In this document: positions 27,265-35,446 of the stretch, piece by piece
Layout: every line of letters starts with the position of its first letter
Numbering within the stretch: the stretch's first letter is position 1
Source: Sphingobacterium gobiense
GTDB lineage: Bacteria; Bacteroidota; Bacteroidia; Sphingobacteriales; Sphingobacteriaceae
Direction of reading: 5' to 3'
DNA length: 64,000 nt
Assembly: GCF_002980575.1 (NCBI RefSeq)
Contig: NZ_PVBS01000003.1
Location: 186,001 to 250,000, forward strand
The notes under the pieces: model-generated
Told to the model about the DNA's origin: nothing
Databases searched by the model: none
The model's input: only the letters and a program-made list of their open reading frames with translations
Translations under genes and position numbers: made by a program

Positions 27265-27301
27265 TGTTCGTTGACGAACAACAACTGTTCGATAGCGGAC
27301 A
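27265..27301. promoter_or_regulatory. Paired 16-bp palindromic operator (site set 3)
   Basis: TGTTCGTTGACGAACA (27265-27280) and TGTTCGATAGCGGACA (27286-27301) have starts 21 bp apart. They lie 52 bp upstream of the -24/-12 element that precedes tolC. With the other two sets this gives six copies of TGTYCG-N4-YGRACA in the window. Confidence 0.68.
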
Positions 27302-27353
27302 CGTGATCTCTTTTATGTATTCTATTGTGTTATATTATAGGCTTTTATGTTTT

Positions 27354-27368
27354 TGGCACGTGCTATGG
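27354..27368 (+). promoter_or_regulatory. Sigma-54-like promoter of the tolC/two-component operon
   Basis: TGGCACGTGCTATGG has a perfect -24 block TGGCACG and a G at the correct -12 distance, though the -12 block is ATGG instead of TTGC. It ends 24 bp before the ATG at 27393. The gene downstream at 28737 encodes a sigma-54-dependent activator, which supports the reading. Confidence 0.5.
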
Positions 27369-27392
27369 AAAGAATAGTAAAATACATGGTGA

Positions 27393-28712
27393 ATGAAGAA
27401 TTTTGTTATCCTTATTGTCATTTTTACAATCAGCTATAGTACTATTGCGGTGGGACAAACTCCGGCCCGTTTGTCTCTTGGCGAATGTGTGCGGTTGGCG
27501 GTGGAGCATAATCCAACCTTGAAGCAAACTGAATTGAACCTATATCGGAATGAGGTAAATTATAAGCAAGCGCGCTATAATCGATTACCATCTTTAGAAG
27601 GAAATATAGAACATGGATATAATGAAGGACGAAGTGTGAACGCCACGACCAATCAGTTTGTGAACACGAGTTTCTTCTCCGGAGGACAGTCACTTTATCT
27701 CAGTGCGCCGATATTTAACGGATTTCAAATTTTGCATGACATCCGGCGCAGGGCTAGTGCTAGGGAAGCGGGAAAGTTTGAATTTGAAGGTGCCGTGAAT
27801 GAATTGAAGCTGGATGTTATAGAAGCCTATGTGTTGGTGTTAACGGCGCAGGATATGTTGCTGCAGGCAGAGGGGCAATTGGCCGTAACACGAGAAAATG
27901 TAGACCGGATGGAAATTATGCAACGGGAGGGAGCCGCTGATCCGGGAGATTTCTACGACTTAAAGGGACAATTGCGTACTGATCAGAATATGTTGGAAAC
28001 AAACAAGCAGGTGTTGTACGATCGGCGACTGCGTTTAGCCGGTTTATTGAATAGGACTATTGATGAATTGCCAGAACTCGAACCATTACCATTCGCTATC
28101 GATCAAAAACGTTATTCCGGCCTCGAGCTGTATCATACCGCGATGGACGTCTTACCACAATTTAAGGCCTTGAATTGGCGCATCAAGGAAGCCCAACAAC
28201 AAATCAAAGTGGCAAAATCCGATTATTACCCATCATTATCGCTAGCTGCTTCTATCCAGTCTCGTTTTTCCAGTATTGATGAATCGGGGTTTAATTATGG
28301 GCAACAATTCAGAAACTATCCTGCAAAAGGCGTTTCGCTGAATTTACGCATTCCGATTTTTAGTAAGATGCGGATAAGGACACAAGTAAAACTGGCGAAA
28401 TTAGACTTGGATGAGGTGAAATGGGAACAAGAAATTCAAGAAAACGCATTACGGGAAGAAACTGCCAAAGCGGTGTTTAGCATGAAAACACTTCGGGAGA
28501 ATGTAAATAACCTGCGTGAACAAGAGCAAAGTTATCAAGAAGCTTTCCGCATTGCGCAAGTACATTTTGATGCCGGAAATAGTAACTCTGTGATTTTTTT
28601 GACAGCGAAAAACAAATTGGACAACACCCGAAATGCATTGGTGATTAAGCAGTACGAGTGGATAATGCAAAAATATATCAATGATTATTACGCAGGAACA
28701 TTAAGTTTGTAA
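27393..28712 (+). CDS. TolC-type outer-membrane efflux protein
   Basis: The protein has 439 residues with a signal peptide (MKNFVILIVIFTISYSTIAVGQ). The mature part has the duplicated OEP layout: LSLGECVRLAVEHNPTLKQTELNLYRNEVNYKQARYNRLPSL at the front and a second repeat around LNWRIKEAQQQIKVAKSDYYPSLSLAASI. Long helices form the periplasmic tunnel and LNLRIPIF marks the strand before the second helical pair. It is expected to form a trimeric outer-membrane channel that accepts cargo from the adaptor at 25280-26536. First gene of the plus-strand operon tolC-regulator-kinase, divergent from the adaptor operon. Confidence 0.93.
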   Translation: MKNFVILIVIFTISYSTIAVGQTPARLSLGECVRLAVEHNPTLKQTELNLYRNEVNYKQARYNRLPSLEGNIEHGYNEGRSVNATTNQFVNTSFFSGGQSLYLSAPIFNGFQILHDIRRRASAREAGKFEFEGAVNELKLDVIEAYVLVLTAQDMLLQAEGQLAVTRENVDRMEIMQREGAADPGDFYDLKGQLRTDQNMLETNKQVLYDRRLRLAGLLNRTIDELPELEPLPFAIDQKRYSGLELYHTAMDVLPQFKALNWRIKEAQQQIKVAKSDYYPSLSLAASIQSRFSSIDESGFNYGQQFRNYPAKGVSLNLRIPIFSKMRIRTQVKLAKLDLDEVKWEQEIQENALREETAKAVFSMKTLRENVNNLREQEQSYQEAFRIAQVHFDAGNSNSVIFLTAKNKLDNTRNALVIKQYEWIMQKYINDYYAGTLSL

Positions 28713-28736
28713 CTTAGAAAAAGATTACCTTAGTTT

Positions 28737-30107
28737 GTGATGAAAAAAGCCGCTATTTTAGTAGTTGATGATGACCAGGATTTGCTAACAGCCGTTCGCA
28801 TCTTGTTAAGACCCAAAGTAAAGCAGATCATAGTCGAGCCCAATCCTGAAAATATTTTCCGTACGCTGGAGCGGAATGCCATTGATATGGTATTGCTGGA
28901 TATGAATTTTAAAAGTGCCATCAATACGGGTAACGAGGGCTTGTTTTGGCTGGGGAAAATCAAAAGCCAATATCCGCATATCAAGGTGATCATGATTACG
29001 GCCTATGGCGCGGTCGACCTTGCCGTACGTTCGCTCAAACAGGGAGCATCTGATTTTATCGTAAAGCCATGGCAGAACGAGCAGCTATTGCAGACGTTGA
29101 CGGCCGCTTTTGAGGAAGCAAAACAAACAAAAGGACGAGACAAAACACCCACCCAAGTCCATCGCCAAGAAGATGATTTGATAGGCCGCTCGGCAATTAT
29201 GGAAGACCTCCAGTATAAAATAGATAAAGTCGCACCGACAGAAGCAAATATTTTAATATTAGGCGAGAACGGGACAGGAAAAGACTTGATTGCGCAGGCT
29301 TTACATCGGCGTTCCTTGCGGGCAAAGCAAACGTATATTAAAGTGGATGTAGGGGCCTTGACCGAAACACTTTTCGAAAGTGAACTGTTTGGGCATAAGA
29401 GAGGTGCTTTCACAGATGCGAGAGAAGACAGACAGGGGCGTTTTGAGGCAGCAAACGGTGGTACTTTGTTTTTGGACGAAATAGGCAATATCAGCCTACA
29501 GCAACAAGCAAAACTATTGAGCGTTCTGCAAAACCGTCAAGTCGTGCCGTTAGGCTCTTATCAACCTGTTGCGGTGGACATCCGATTGTTGAGTGCGACT
29601 AATGTACCTTTAAAAGCGCTGGCTGATGAAAGCAGGTTTCGTAAAGATTTGGTATATCGTATCAATACGGTAGAGATACAGGTGCCGCCGTTACGGGAAA
29701 GAGGGGAGGATATTGTGCTATTGGCAAATCACTTTCTAGACTTCTACAACCGGAAGTATCATAAGCATATGGAGGGCTTTGAAAGCGATGCTATCCAAAA
29801 ATTAAAGGCCTATCATTTCCCAGGTAACGTTCGTGAACTTCAATACAGTATAGAACGTGCCGTTATTATGGCGGAGCAAAAAAGTATACGGGATAGCGAC
29901 ATTTTGTTTTCTCCTATCGAGCAGGCGATGCAGGAGAATAGTAAGCTGGGCGAACCCGCTTATGCCAATCAGAGTCTGGAAGAAATGGAACGTCATGCTG
30001 TTCAATCCGCAATCGAACGTTATAATGGCAATATCAGCAAAGCAGCACGCGAGCTGGGATTAACAAGGGCTGCGTTGTATCGGCGGATGGAGAAATATAA
30101 CATTTGA
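28737..30107 (+). CDS. NtrC-family sigma-54-dependent response regulator
   Basis: The protein has 456 residues in three domains. The receiver (1-~125) has DDD at 11-13, phosphoacceptor Asp55 in VLLDMNF and Lys110 in FIVKPW. The AAA+ sigma-54 interaction domain (~145-375) has Walker A GENGTGKD (176-183), the sigma-54 contact GAFTDA (223-228) and Walker B TLFLDEIG (243-250). A Fis-type helix-turn-helix ends the protein (GNISKAARELGLTRAALYRRM). It starts 24 bp after tolC and 3 bp before the kinase gene. It probably binds the paired palindromes at 374, 26642 and 27265 and activates the transporter genes and its own operon with RNA polymerase-sigma54 (inference). A second Met follows the first; either may be used. 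Confidence 0.95.
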   Translation: MMKKAAILVVDDDQDLLTAVRILLRPKVKQIIVEPNPENIFRTLERNAIDMVLLDMNFKSAINTGNEGLFWLGKIKSQYPHIKVIMITAYGAVDLAVRSLKQGASDFIVKPWQNEQLLQTLTAAFEEAKQTKGRDKTPTQVHRQEDDLIGRSAIMEDLQYKIDKVAPTEANILILGENGTGKDLIAQALHRRSLRAKQTYIKVDVGALTETLFESELFGHKRGAFTDAREDRQGRFEAANGGTLFLDEIGNISLQQQAKLLSVLQNRQVVPLGSYQPVAVDIRLLSATNVPLKALADESRFRKDLVYRINTVEIQVPPLRERGEDIVLLANHFLDFYNRKYHKHMEGFESDAIQKLKAYHFPGNVRELQYSIERAVIMAEQKSIRDSDILFSPIEQAMQENSKLGEPAYANQSLEEMERHAVQSAIERYNGNISKAARELGLTRAALYRRMEKYNI

Positions 30108-30110
30108 TAA

Positions 30111-31436
30111 ATGGGGCGATTGCGGGATTTTTTCTTTTGGAAAATACTATTATTACTATCGGCTGCGGTGGGAATAGCCTATCTATGCTTTCTAAAATGG
30201 TATTTACTTGCAGTGGTAAGTTTTGTTGGACTTTTCCTGCTCGCTTTTCGATGGTTCGGCAAACAGCGTAAATTAGTCGGGGAAGTACTTGATTTTTCCG
30301 AGGCGGTGCGCTACCGGGATTTTACGCGACGGTTCGTCATCAAGCATCCAAAATCCACCGAGGGAAGACTGTTTGCGGCGTTCAACAACATTAACGAGGT
30401 GTATAAGCGTATCAGTATGGACAAGGAAATTCAGCATCAGTATCTCAATAAGGTTCTCAATATGCTGGATTCCGCTATTATCTTTTACCAGGAAGATACC
30501 GGAAAAGTGATGTGGATCAATGAGGCGTTCAAACAGCTCTTTCGAACGCCTCACGTCGGAAATATCCGTGGTTTGACAAAACGCCAACCTGAGTTGTATG
30601 AGAAAACAATTCACTTGAAACTTGGAAAGCAACAAGTGGAATCGATAAGCTTCGCGATGGGGAAGGTTAAACTACTCATGCATGGTTCCACGTTTTCAAC
30701 GCAAGAAGGGACATTTCGCATTGTTGTTTACCAAAATATCAGCGAAGCAATAGACGAGACGGAAACCAAAGCTTGGCATAAACTACTTCGCGTGTTGACG
30801 CATGAAATTATGAATTCCATAGCGCCGATCAGCTCGTTGGCAGAGACGTTGCACGCTCGCTTAGAGCAGGGATATGAGGAAGAAGATATAGAAGATATTA
30901 AACTTGGCATTTATACAATAAAGCGGCGCAGTGAGGGGCTTTTGCAATTTGCTAAGAGTTATCGGTTAATTAATAAGGTAGATCAGCCCAATTTTGTAGA
31001 TATACAATTAAAGATGCTCTTCGAGAATATCTACCAGTTACTGGAACCTACGCTACTACAAAAAAACATTGATTTGGATATCATTTTGAAGGATACGCGT
31101 TTAGTTCTCCGGGCAGATATTAACTTAGTGGAACAAGCTCTGATTAATCTGCTACTTAACGCAATGGAAGCGGTCAAAGATTGCGCTGAGCCTTATATTA
31201 GTATAGCGGGGCTGAAAAGAGACGACCACCTGTTTATCAAAATCCAAGATAATGGGCGAGGGATGTCTCCCGATATTCAGGAGCAGATATTTACGCCGTT
31301 TTTCACGACCAAGAAATCGGGCAGTGGAGTAGGGTTGACGCTCAGCAAGCAAATTATGCTCCTGCATAAAGGAAACCTTTTTGTGGAAAGTGAAGAAGGG
31401 AAAGGGAGCACATTTTCGTTGCAGTTTTTATCCTAA
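30111..31436 (+). CDS. Membrane sensor histidine kinase, partner of the NtrC-type regulator
   Basis: The protein has 441 residues. Two adjacent membrane helices at the N-terminus (~9-47) with almost no periplasmic loop suggest sensing within or near the membrane, as in kinases that respond to envelope stress. A PAS-like domain follows (~100-215, LDSAIIFYQEDTGKVMWINEAF). The H-box is LLRVLTHEIMNSIAPI with phosphoacceptor His231. The ATPase domain has the N-box NLLLNAMEAV, G1 DNGRGM and G2 SGSGVGLTLS. Directly downstream of the response regulator. Signal unknown. Confidence 0.94.
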   Translation: MGRLRDFFFWKILLLLSAAVGIAYLCFLKWYLLAVVSFVGLFLLAFRWFGKQRKLVGEVLDFSEAVRYRDFTRRFVIKHPKSTEGRLFAAFNNINEVYKRISMDKEIQHQYLNKVLNMLDSAIIFYQEDTGKVMWINEAFKQLFRTPHVGNIRGLTKRQPELYEKTIHLKLGKQQVESISFAMGKVKLLMHGSTFSTQEGTFRIVVYQNISEAIDETETKAWHKLLRVLTHEIMNSIAPISSLAETLHARLEQGYEEEDIEDIKLGIYTIKRRSEGLLQFAKSYRLINKVDQPNFVDIQLKMLFENIYQLLEPTLLQKNIDLDIILKDTRLVLRADINLVEQALINLLLNAMEAVKDCAEPYISIAGLKRDDHLFIKIQDNGRGMSPDIQEQIFTPFFTTKKSGSGVGLTLSKQIMLLHKGNLFVESEEGKGSTFSLQFLS

Positions 31437-31548
31437 AATTGTGTCGTTAATCACAATGTGTATCAAAAATATACTGATGTGTGTAGCATGCACAATATGA
31501 ATACCGTTTCTATGACAAACATTTAAATTATTATATTAAGCTTGAATA

Positions 31549-32085
31549 ATGAAGAGAAGACTAATCGTTCCGTTTCTTAATGCGTCGTTTTTGTCTTTGC
31601 TATCCTGCAGTAGCACAGATCCTACACCTCCCCAACCGATCATTGACCCTATTGCCTATGTAGAGTTTGCGTGTCCGCAAGAAGATAATATTTACAAAAT
31701 ATGGCCAGACACTATTCTTCTCAATAACAAAGGCGAGTTTTATGGAAAGCTGGAAGAAAATATCTTTGAGTTAAAATATGAATATGCTGAATTTGTACTG
31801 GGTACATGTGAAGGAAAGCTGGATTTGAGAAATAAAGCAATTAATAGCCCGCTCGCTTGGTCAGTAAAAGCAGATGCGGGCGGAAAAAGCGAGAATATTC
31901 CAACACGGTCTGGCGTTCTTTACATCAAAGAAGTTTTATTACAACAAGATATCGATCGAATTTTGAAATTTAAAGGAGAGGAGGAAGTTGATTTTAAAGT
32001 TGCTTTGTTGAACTTTAACCGGGATACGATACAGTCCAGTACTATTAAACTTATCTACAAACCGGATTTCAAAAAAGAAGAATAG
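31549..32085 (+). CDS. Small lipoprotein of unknown function
   Basis: The protein has 178 residues. The N-terminus MKRRLIVPFLNASFLSLLSC is a lipoprotein signal with Cys20, followed by a Pro-rich linker (STDPTPPQPIIDP). The mature part has alternating beta-type segments and charged loops, with Cys residues at FACPQED and LGTCEGK that could form a disulfide. I do not recognise the family. It stands 112 bp after the kinase gene in the same direction and 30 bp before the next gene. The 31437-31548 gap shows no clear signal. Confidence 0.7.
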   Translation: MKRRLIVPFLNASFLSLLSCSSTDPTPPQPIIDPIAYVEFACPQEDNIYKIWPDTILLNNKGEFYGKLEENIFELKYEYAEFVLGTCEGKLDLRNKAINSPLAWSVKADAGGKSENIPTRSGVLYIKEVLLQQDIDRILKFKGEEEVDFKVALLNFNRDTIQSSTIKLIYKPDFKKEE

Positions 32086-32115
32086 TCGCTAGCTCTTAAT
32101 TACTACCTTTGTAAC

Positions 32116-32601
32116 ATGCGTTACTACTGGGATCTGATACGACATTTTTTTATCGCCAATAGCCGACACGGTACGCATTCGCCGTTTGTTTACGATCTGG
32201 CAGTAAACGCAGTTTATGCGGTTTCATCTGTGTATACGCACCATGTCAATGTCCCCCTAGGTCTTAAGCCGCGTTATAAAAAATTGTTGTTACGTATCTT
32301 GGAACGTATGGAGAAGAAGGAGGTTGCTTATTTTCAAAAAGCGACAGATGCCGATGTGCTTTGGGTAGATTTGAAAGAAACATCAATGCCAGTTCCGAAT
32401 ATCATCGAAGCTGTTCGTCAAGGAAAGGTGATCATTGTACACGAGCCTTTCCAAACTATCAAAACGAAACGACTATGGCAACAACTAGTGCAAAGTAAGG
32501 ACGTCGTGGTATCTATTAACCTATTCCACTTTGGTCTGTTGATGTATCGTAAAGAACAGCAAAAGGAAAATTTTAGGTTACGCTATCCGTTTTGGAGATG
32601 A
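32116..32601 (+). CDS. Short methyltransferase-like protein (probably shortened)
   Basis: The protein has 161 residues. The start (YYWDLIRHFFIANSRHGTHSPFVYDLAVNAVY) matches the N-terminal extension of a ~220-250-residue SAM-dependent methyltransferase common in Bacteroidota, and the end (GLLMYRKEQQKENFRLRYPF) matches its C-terminus. The middle lacks a recognisable SAM-binding glycine loop, so about 70-90 residues appear to be missing or greatly changed. It may be inactive or have a new role. It converges with the ROK regulator gene, which ends 24 bp further on. Confidence 0.6.
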   Translation: MRYYWDLIRHFFIANSRHGTHSPFVYDLAVNAVYAVSSVYTHHVNVPLGLKPRYKKLLLRILERMEKKEVAYFQKATDADVLWVDLKETSMPVPNIIEAVRQGKVIIVHEPFQTIKTKRLWQQLVQSKDVVVSINLFHFGLLMYRKEQQKENFRLRYPFWR

Positions 32602-32624
32602 GCGATAAACATGCAAATATCGGA

Positions 32625-33854
32625 TTATTCGGTGATAGATAGCAGTCTATCTCTTAAAAGTAAACAAGCGCCTATTGCGGCAAACTTCTCTCCATGGGTA
32701 GAAAGAACAATTTTGGTATCCTTATTAACGACAGATAAAGAATATTTATTTATGGAGTTTTTGAGGGGAAGGCTTAAATATTCCTCTGATTTAGCAAGGA
32801 TACCGCCTATAATAATTAATTCGGGGTTGAATATATTAATGAGCGCAGCCATGCCGCGGCCTAGTTTTTCACCTATTTCGTTAATAGCCTCAATAGCGAG
32901 TGTATCGTCTTTTTTTGCAGCCTGCATGATATCGTTAAGCCGGACATCTTCAATAGAACTGAATTTTTTTGTCAGAATACTGGTGGCTCCGTTTTGGATT
33001 GCTTCTATAATCTTCTTGCGTAAAGCGTGTCCAGAAGCCTCTGTCTCCAAACAACCTTTTTTTCCGCACCGGCAGATAATGTCGTTGTCAAAAATGGGAA
33101 TGTGACCAAACTCGCCTGAAAAACCAGATTTTCCATAATAAAGTTGTTTGTTGATCATAATCCCCAAACCTATCCCATTATCGACGTTGATGAATAAGGC
33201 GTCTTTTTCGTTACTCAAGCCCCCGTTTGTGAATTCACCGTACGACAGCGCTTTGGTGTCATTTTCAAGGAACGTATGTATGCCGAGTTGCTGCTCGAAA
33301 AAGTTAGACAACGGATCCTCGTAAAAATTAAAATAACTATAGGAATAGCCTGTCCGATAATTTATCCTTCCAGACAAATTAACGCCAATACCTAATATCT
33401 TCTCTTGTTTGATAGCAATCTTCGTGATAAAATCTTTTATCTCTTTACATAAATGTTGAAGAGACCGTTCGTTGTTCTCCAGTAAAAATGGGATTTCATC
33501 TTTATGGGCGACCAACTCCTTTTTCATGTTGATCATGGCGATAGAGATATAATCATCGCTTACCTGAACACCGATAAAAAAAGCGGAATTCGCCTCTAGC
33601 CCGTAATTGTTGGGCTTTCTTCCTACATTGGACGTTTGTTTGCCATAATCTTTGACCAGTTTCTCTTCTATCAGTTCGTTAATCGATTCATTGATTTTCG
33701 GAATGCTGACGTTAAACGCTTTGCTTAATTCAGCAATAGTGCCTAATTCATGTGTCGCAAAATAAGCCAATATCTTCTTCTTTAGTTGGACGTTCTTATA
33801 CGCCACACCGCTGATATTAGCATTATGTAAATCTTTCAGAAAACTCGAGCTCAT
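32625..33854 (-). CDS. ROK-family transcriptional regulator (NagC/XylR-like)
   Basis: The protein has 409 residues. N-terminal winged HTH (~24-80: QLKKKILAYFATHELGTIAELSKAFNVSIPKINESI). The ROK sugar-binding domain follows with LFINVDNGIGLGIMINKQLYYGKSGFSGEFGHIPI and the zinc motif CRCGKKGCLE, where the His of GEFGH and the Cys residues bind Zn. Family members repress sugar operons and let go when a sugar or sugar phosphate binds. It is transcribed away from the carbohydrate cluster that starts at 34065, and an inverted repeat begins right before its start codon. Likely local regulator of that cluster. Confidence 0.93.
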   Translation of the reverse strand: MSSSFLKDLHNANISGVAYKNVQLKKKILAYFATHELGTIAELSKAFNVSIPKINESINELIEEKLVKDYGKQTSNVGRKPNNYGLEANSAFFIGVQVSDDYISIAMINMKKELVAHKDEIPFLLENNERSLQHLCKEIKDFITKIAIKQEKILGIGVNLSGRINYRTGYSYSYFNFYEDPLSNFFEQQLGIHTFLENDTKALSYGEFTNGGLSNEKDALFINVDNGIGLGIMINKQLYYGKSGFSGEFGHIPIFDNDIICRCGKKGCLETEASGHALRKKIIEAIQNGATSILTKKFSSIEDVRLNDIMQAAKKDDTLAIEAINEIGEKLGRGMAALINIFNPELIIIGGILAKSEEYLSLPLKNSINKYSLSVVNKDTKIVLSTHGEKFAAIGACLLLRDRLLSITE

Positions 33855-33885
33855 CTTGTTAATAAAACTTTATTCAATTAACAAG
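33855..33885. promoter_or_regulatory. Palindromic operator candidate for the ROK regulator
   Basis: CTTGTTAAT-N13-ATTAACAAG has perfect 9-bp arms directly upstream of the ROK start codon. A smaller one, CTAATA-N6-TATTAG, lies at 33906-33923. The divergent region 33886-34064 also holds TATATTTG at 33972-33979, a possible -7 element for the rightward cluster, though no good -33 TTTG is at the expected distance. Confidence 0.5.
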
Positions 33886-34064
33886 CTAAGTTAGAAAAAA
33901 ACTCTCTAATAACGTGATATTAGTCTGGAGTCATTTTTTGTAGGTGACTAATTATTAAAAAAATTTAATAATATATTTGAATTGTCTAATTTTTTTAATA
34001 ATATTGAGCGTTTGGAATTTTCTAAACATGAAACCTTAACAAATTATATATCCTTCAATATACT

Positions 34065-35345
34065 GTGAGAAATACCAATAAAAAAACTATCCATCCTATA
34101 TACTGGATCCCGGCCACGTGGTTTGCTATGGGCCTACCATTTGTTGCGCTATCAGGAGCGAGTTCCATCATGTATAAGAATCTCGGAGTATCAGATACGC
34201 AGATTGCGTTCTGGACGTCTATTATTATGCTTCCGTGGACGTTAAAACCATTGTGGGGACCATTTTTAGAGATGTATAAAACCAAGAAATTCTTTGTATT
34301 CATCACGCAGATGTTTACAGGCGTGCTATTTGGCTTGGTTGGACTAACTTTACAACTCGATCATTTTTTTAGTTTTTCGATAGCTGTACTAACAATTATT
34401 GCTATTAGTGGCGCTACTCATGACACGGCTGCCGACGGGGTATATCTAAATGAACTGAATGCCAAGCTGCAGGCAAAGTATGTCGGCTGGCAAGGTGCCT
34501 TCTATAATATAGCTAAAGTCTTCTCGGGCGGAGCATTGGTGTATTTGGCAGGGCAGTTGGAAGAAGAATTAGGCATACGGAACGCCTGGATGATCGTCAT
34601 GTTTGTCTATGGTATAATCATGTTGATACTGGGCGTGTATAATATGCGTGTATTACCTTCTACACAACGGGCGGCGAACACAAGTTCGTTAAAAGCGGGA
34701 TTCGTTACGTTAAAGGACGTCATCATCACTTTCTTTCAAAAGAAGAATATAGTATATAGCTTATGTTTTATTGTGTTATATCGCTTCGCCGAAGGACAGG
34801 CTATCAAGATTATCCCGTTGTTTTTTAAAGCGCCCCGCGCCGAGGGAGGACTGGAGCTGAGCACTTCTCAAATTGGGCTGCTATATGGGGTGTTTGGCTC
34901 CATAGCATTTGTGCTGGGATCTATCGTGGCAGGCCATTACGTGTCTAATAAGGGACTCACCCGGAAGACATTGATGATGCTGTGCGCAGCCTTTAATTTG
35001 CCCTTTGCAGCTTACGCATTTTTAGCCATAGGTATGCCGACAAGCCTTTTAACGATCGGGGCTGCTGTGGTCACAGAATATTTTGGGTATGGTTTTGGTT
35101 TCGTGGGACTCATCCTATTTATGATGCAGCATATTGCACCTGGCCCCTATAAGATGGCACACTATGCCTTTGGAAGTGGCTTGATGAACTTAGGCTTTAT
35201 GATCCCTTCGATGGTCAGCGGACTATTAAGTGATTATTTGGGTTATAAAGAATTTTTTATCTGGGTGTTAATCGCAACTATTCCGGCTTTCGTAGTGACC
35301 TGGTTAGTGCCACTGGAAAAGGTGGATGCCGATAGTAGTTTGTGA
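34065..35345 (+). CDS. MFS transporter, AmpG-like sugar permease
   Basis: The protein has 426 residues with about 12 hydrophobic segments and an N-terminus WIPATWFAMGLPFVALSGASSIMYKNLGVSD characteristic of the AmpG/MFS_1 branch in Bacteroidota. LPWTLKPLWGPFLEM in loop 2-3 is the AmpG-type signature region. It is expected to import a saccharide released in the periplasm into the cytoplasm. The frame opens with GTG at 34065; no ATG offers a better start. First gene of the plus-strand cluster and divergent from the ROK gene. Confidence 0.88.
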   Translation: MRNTNKKTIHPIYWIPATWFAMGLPFVALSGASSIMYKNLGVSDTQIAFWTSIIMLPWTLKPLWGPFLEMYKTKKFFVFITQMFTGVLFGLVGLTLQLDHFFSFSIAVLTIIAISGATHDTAADGVYLNELNAKLQAKYVGWQGAFYNIAKVFSGGALVYLAGQLEEELGIRNAWMIVMFVYGIIMLILGVYNMRVLPSTQRAANTSSLKAGFVTLKDVIITFFQKKNIVYSLCFIVLYRFAEGQAIKIIPLFFKAPRAEGGLELSTSQIGLLYGVFGSIAFVLGSIVAGHYVSNKGLTRKTLMMLCAAFNLPFAAYAFLAIGMPTSLLTIGAAVVTEYFGYGFGFVGLILFMMQHIAPGPYKMAHYAFGSGLMNLGFMIPSMVSGLLSDYLGYKEFFIWVLIATIPAFVVTWLVPLEKVDADSSL

Positions 35346-35446
35346 ATAAATAAAATAAATACACCAGTATTATTAAAATATATTAAAAATATATTGTTTA
35401 TTTAAAATTTTATTTCTTATTTCGTGTATCAGAAACCTAGCACCTT

